DNA of 64,000 bases from assembly GCA_023435645.1 (NCBI GenBank), contig JAEYRK010000041.1, positions 1 to 64,000 of the forward strand, in the 5' to 3' direction. Both the position numbers and the translations under genes were made by a program. The notes beneath the pieces were generated by a model that worked only from the letters and a program-made list of their open reading frames with translations, was not told the DNA's origin and ran no database searches. How positions within the stretch are numbered: the first letter of the stretch is position 1; the number at the start of each line of letters is the position of its first letter. This document shows, piece by piece, positions 61,400 through 64,000 of the stretch. This stretch comes from Bacillota bacterium (GTDB lineage: Bacteria; Bacillota; Clostridia; Lachnospirales; Lachnospiraceae).

Positions 61400-62134
61400 A
61401 TGTTAGAGCGTCTCAAAAGAGAAGTGTATGAAGCAAATGTACTTCTCCCGCAGCATAAGCTTGATACCTTTACCTGGGGAAATGTATCCGGCATTGACCG
61501 GAAGATGGGGCTTGTTGTAGCTAAGCCCTCCGGGGTAGCGTATGAGCATCTGACACCGGAGGATATGGTCATTATCGACTTAAACGGACGTAAGGTGGAA
61601 GGCAGGCTTAATCCTTCCTCCGATATTGCTACTCATATTGAGCTCTATCAATCCTTCCCTTCTATCCAGGGTATCGTACATTCCTACTCCCGCTGGGCTA
61701 CGATTTTCTCTCAGATGGGAATGGGCATCCCGGCGCTCGGTACAACCCATGCGGATTATTTCCATGGGGAGATTCCCTGCACCCGTAAGCTCAGGGCCTA
61801 TGAAATTCGAGGGGATTATGAAAGAGAAACCGGGGCTGTAATCGTGGAACGGTTCCGTAAGGGTAAAATTAACCCAGAGGAAATGCCCGGCGTCTTAGTA
61901 TGTAATCACGGGCCCTTTACCTGGGGAGACAGTCCCAAGGATGCAGTACAAAATGCTGTCGTCATGGAAGAGGTTGCTTTTATGGCCTGGCATTGTATGG
62001 CTCTGCCTGATAAATACCTTGTTCCCATGCAAAAGGACTTGCTCGAACGCCATTACAGCAGAAAGCATGGCAAAGATGCGGCCTACGGACGGGATACGGA
62101 CAGTATCGATGACCGTGAGGACAATGACTACTAG
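61400..62134 (+). CDS. araD: L-ribulose-5-phosphate 4-epimerase
   Basis: Interconverts L-ribulose-5-P and D-xylulose-5-P. The 244-residue class II aldolase-fold protein has TFTWGNVSGIDR, KPSGVAYEHLTPEDMVIID, the zinc-binding HSYSRWATIFSQ, ALGTTHADYFHGEIPCTR and NHGPFTWGDSPKDAV. GGGGAGGAAATCTAC places the ATG at 61400, 45 bases after araB; the longer open frame starting at 61361 is rejected. Forms an operon with araB. Confidence 0.97.
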   Translation: MLERLKREVYEANVLLPQHKLDTFTWGNVSGIDRKMGLVVAKPSGVAYEHLTPEDMVIIDLNGRKVEGRLNPSSDIATHIELYQSFPSIQGIVHSYSRWATIFSQMGMGIPALGTTHADYFHGEIPCTRKLRAYEIRGDYERETGAVIVERFRKGKINPEEMPGVLVCNHGPFTWGDSPKDAVQNAVVMEEVAFMAWHCMALPDKYLVPMQKDLLERHYSRKHGKDAAYGRDTDSIDDREDNDY

Positions 62135-62277
62135 AGCTCCTTGGTTTGGTGAACTCGTCTTTATTGAGGCCGGTATAGCAATTTCTTTTCCAAAAGTGAA
62201 TGGTATGCCTTTTCGTTACACATAGTATGCAGTAAGAATTCTTCTGAACAGAATTCATGTACAGAAGGGAGATTAAA

Positions 62278-63684
62278 ATGAAGAGACAAAAGCTTTCCTT
62301 GTTTTGTTTCATATTGATATATAGTTTATCCCTGCTTCTTATGCCCCAGACTGCTTATGCCACCGTTGCGGAGAACAATAGCTGGCCTGAGGGTCCTGGG
62401 GTATATGCGGAGGGGGCCATCGTCATGGAGGCCTCAACCGGGTTAATTCTTTATTCTAAGAATATGAACGAACAGTATTACCCCGCCAGTATCACGAAGA
62501 TCATGACTGCCCTGGTGGCACTTGAGCATTCCACCCCCGGTGAGATCGTTACCTTTTCAAAAAATGCTGTGTTCGGTGTGGATCTGGACAGCAGCCGGAT
62601 CGGGATCGATGTAGGTGAGCAGCTGACGATGCAGCAGTGCCTATATGGCGTTCTCTTAGAATCTGCCAACGAAGTATCCTATGCGGTTGCGGAGCATGTC
62701 GGTGGTGGGGATGTGAATGTTTTCATCGGAATGATGAATGAAAAGGCACGCAGCTTAGGCTGTAAGAATACAAACTTTGTTAATTCCCATGGACTTCACG
62801 ATGCCAATCATTATACCTCACCTTATGATATGGCTTTGATTACCAGAGAAGCCATGAAGAATGAAACCTTCCGGAAGATTTTTTCCACGCGAACCTATAA
62901 GATACCTCCTACGAATATTCAGGAGGAGACCCGTTATTTAGCAAATCATCATAAGTTTATCTTAAACCGCAGCTATGAGGATTGTATCGGAGGAAAAACC
63001 GGTTATACCAGTGTATCAAGGTACACCCTGGTGACGACGGCGAAACGCGGAGATATGGAGCTGATTAGTGTTATCATGAGGGATGATACCAGTGAGCATC
63101 AGTACTCAGATACCACCAAGCTGCTGGATTACGGCTTTAAAAACTTCTCCATCTACTCGATTGCTGATTTGGAGGATTCCCCTGTTTTAAAGGAGTCACC
63201 GTTTTTTACCCGTTACAATACCCTACTAAGTAAAACCGATGGCTCTATCACTACCGATGAGAAGGGGTATTTGGTGCTTCCCAACAGTGCTTCCTTTCAG
63301 GATGCGGTCAAGGAAGTCTCCTTCTTCCCCGCAGCTAACAGAGTCGGGGAGGATCATGTAATTGGTAAGATTTCCTACACCTACGACGGTAAATATGTTG
63401 GAGGTGCAGATATCCTTTATCAAGATGTAGAGCGTCCCTCCCTATTCCACCAGGATACCAAAAAGCCGGAGCCTACGGAGACTCCCGCTGACGCTTCGGT
63501 GGAGGTTAACCGGGTAAGCTACCGACCGGTTATCATTGGCTTGATTGTTGGATTATTTGCCTTAGTAATCGGCCTGTATTTTGTCCTCGTAGAGCGCCCT
63601 AGGCTCAAGCGCCGAAATGCCTACTATAAGAAGCGGGCCCTTCGGAAAGCATCCTTTCAGGATGATGATTATTTGAAGCTATAA
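62278..63684 (+). CDS. D-alanyl-D-alanine carboxypeptidase, DacF/PBP5 family
   Basis: A 468-residue penicillin-binding protein. The signal peptide (residues 1-28, LSLLLMPQTAYA) is cleavable; the SxxK motif is S71-I-T-K74, S-x-N is in ESANEVSYAVAE and K-T-G in CIGGKTGYTSVS, so the serine-peptidase triad is intact. A C-terminal transmembrane helix (VIIGLIVGLFALVIGLYFVL) followed by RPRLKRRN anchors it, in contrast to the usual amphipathic helix. It trims peptidoglycan pentapeptides; it may act in sporulation or vegetative wall turnover. AAGGGAGATTAAA precedes the ATG. Confidence 0.94.
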   Translation: MKRQKLSLFCFILIYSLSLLLMPQTAYATVAENNSWPEGPGVYAEGAIVMEASTGLILYSKNMNEQYYPASITKIMTALVALEHSTPGEIVTFSKNAVFGVDLDSSRIGIDVGEQLTMQQCLYGVLLESANEVSYAVAEHVGGGDVNVFIGMMNEKARSLGCKNTNFVNSHGLHDANHYTSPYDMALITREAMKNETFRKIFSTRTYKIPPTNIQEETRYLANHHKFILNRSYEDCIGGKTGYTSVSRYTLVTTAKRGDMELISVIMRDDTSEHQYSDTTKLLDYGFKNFSIYSIADLEDSPVLKESPFFTRYNTLLSKTDGSITTDEKGYLVLPNSASFQDAVKEVSFFPAANRVGEDHVIGKISYTYDGKYVGGADILYQDVERPSLFHQDTKKPEPTETPADASVEVNRVSYRPVIIGLIVGLFALVIGLYFVLVERPRLKRRNAYYKKRALRKASFQDDDYLKL

Positions 63685-63690
63685 AAATTG

Positions 63691-63734
63691 CCACCTTCCA
63701 AAGCTTATGGCTTCGGTTGGTGGCATCTTTCTTA
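63691..63734 (+). terminator. bidirectional terminator after the carboxypeptidase gene
   Basis: TGCCACC (63691-63697) pairs with GGTGGCA (63721-63727), with AAAGC/GCTT inside; followed by TCTTTCTTATTTT on the plus strand. It also marks the end of the minus-strand repeat gene. Confidence 0.7.
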
Positions 63735-64000
63735 TTTTCCGTAGGAGGCAAATAAGGATGCAATTTCTTCTCTGGTCAGACTTTTATTCGGATCATCATA
63801 CAGAGGAACAACCTCCGGAGAAGTACTCAACATATCCTCTGACTCCGTAAGCTCCTCCTGTTGTAGCTCCTCTGCGATATCCTCCTGCTGTAGCTCCTCT
63901 ACGACATTCTCTTGCAGAAGCTCCTCTAAACTATCCTCCTGCAGAAGCTCCTCTACGATATTCCCCTGTTGTAGCTCCTCTACGATATCCTCCTGCTGTA
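63732..64000 (-). CDS. C-terminal part of a protein with nonapeptide Glu/Gln-rich repeats (partial)
   Basis: The last 88 codons of a minus-strand gene whose start is beyond the window. The frame reads repeated nine-residue units LQQEDIVEE, LQQGNIVEE, LLQEDSLEE, LLQENVVEE, LQQEDIAEE, then a non-repeat tail with PEVVPLYDDPNKSLTREEIASLFASYGK. Each unit is encoded by 27 bp. The tail is compatible with a short interaction motif (EEIASLF-type). No annotation can be made without the N-terminus. The stop is TAA at 63732-63734, just inside the terminator. Confidence 0.75.
   Translation of the reverse strand, partial: QQEDIVEELQQGNIVEELLQEDSLEELLQENVVEELQQEDIAEELQQEELTESEDMLSTSPEVVPLYDDPNKSLTREEIASLFASYGK

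Overview
The window reads as chromosomal DNA of a spore-forming, low-to-moderate G+C Firmicute of class Clostridia, most likely family Lachnospiraceae. The support is: archaeal/eukaryotic-type ProRS under a T-box, a large SRP RNA with an Alu domain, the yaaO-yaaR-holB-ricT-yabB-rsmI cluster, spmA-spmB, a CotS-like coat kinase, AbrB-type and HD-GYP/GGDEF proteins, an iron-only hydrogenase regulator, and strong GGAGG-type ribosome binding sites. No phage, insertion sequence, CRISPR array, integrase or rRNA operon was found. Most genes lie on the minus strand.

Layout. 1-7.3 kb (minus): CotS-like protein, CCA-adding enzyme, GNAT, proS with a proline T-box, AI-2E-family permease, cytidylate-kinase-like protein. 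7.3-10.4 kb: an ABC importer (ATPase, permease, lipoprotein) headed by a TM1266-type iron-only hydrogenase regulator and a promoter plus leader RNA that can fold into two mutually exclusive structures. 10.6-14.5 kb: OmpR-type two-component system; metK with a SAM-I riboswitch. 14.6-17.2 kb: HD-GYP gene (+) and murA (-). 17.5-24.7 kb: an unusual stretch with a promoter, a GTAC-rich repeat array and an Ig-like small protein; a TPR-AAA protein whose ATPase motifs are degenerate; an orphan ABC ATPase; a large cNMP-fold protein of unknown function; the SRP RNA; and tadA. 24.8-27.2 kb: orphan radical-SAM activase, GNAT, unknown protein. 27.5-32.8 kb: carB with a structured leader, rsmA, tatD. 33-35.4 kb: a complete AmmeMemoRadiSam pair. 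35.7-38.4 kb: HTH regulator, spmB/spmA, AbrB. 38.4-46.1 kb: TPR/MORN protein and the rsmI-yabB-ricT-holB-yaaR-gmk-like-yaaO housekeeping cluster. 46.2-50.3 kb: two tandem LacI-sensor/GGDEF paralogues. 50.6-53.6 kb: a TrpXYZ-like ABC importer with an internal terminator. 53.7-58.6 kb: folT with a THF riboswitch, murI, LysM-GH18 protein, tRNA-Lys, trxA, trmB. 58.9-64 kb (+): flavodoxin-like reductase, araB-araD, D,D-carboxypeptidase, and at the right edge the end of a repeat-rich minus-strand gene.

How the genes connect. Four leaders match known or recognisable RNA regulators (proS T-box, metK SAM-I, folT THF, SRP RNA as a structural RNA). Two further leaders (upstream of the hydrogenase regulator/ABC operon and upstream of carB) look regulatory but I cannot assign them to a known class. 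Cyclic-di-GMP metabolism is represented by one HD-GYP and two GGDEF proteins. Spore functions are represented by the CotS-like, SpmA/B and LysM-GH18 proteins. The best candidates for undescribed biology are the 10.2-10.4 kb leader, the degenerate SpoVK/CbxX-like AAA protein and its neighbourhood, the LacI-GGDEF pair, and the AmmeMemoRadiSam pair. All calls were made by eye from sequence; no database search was run.
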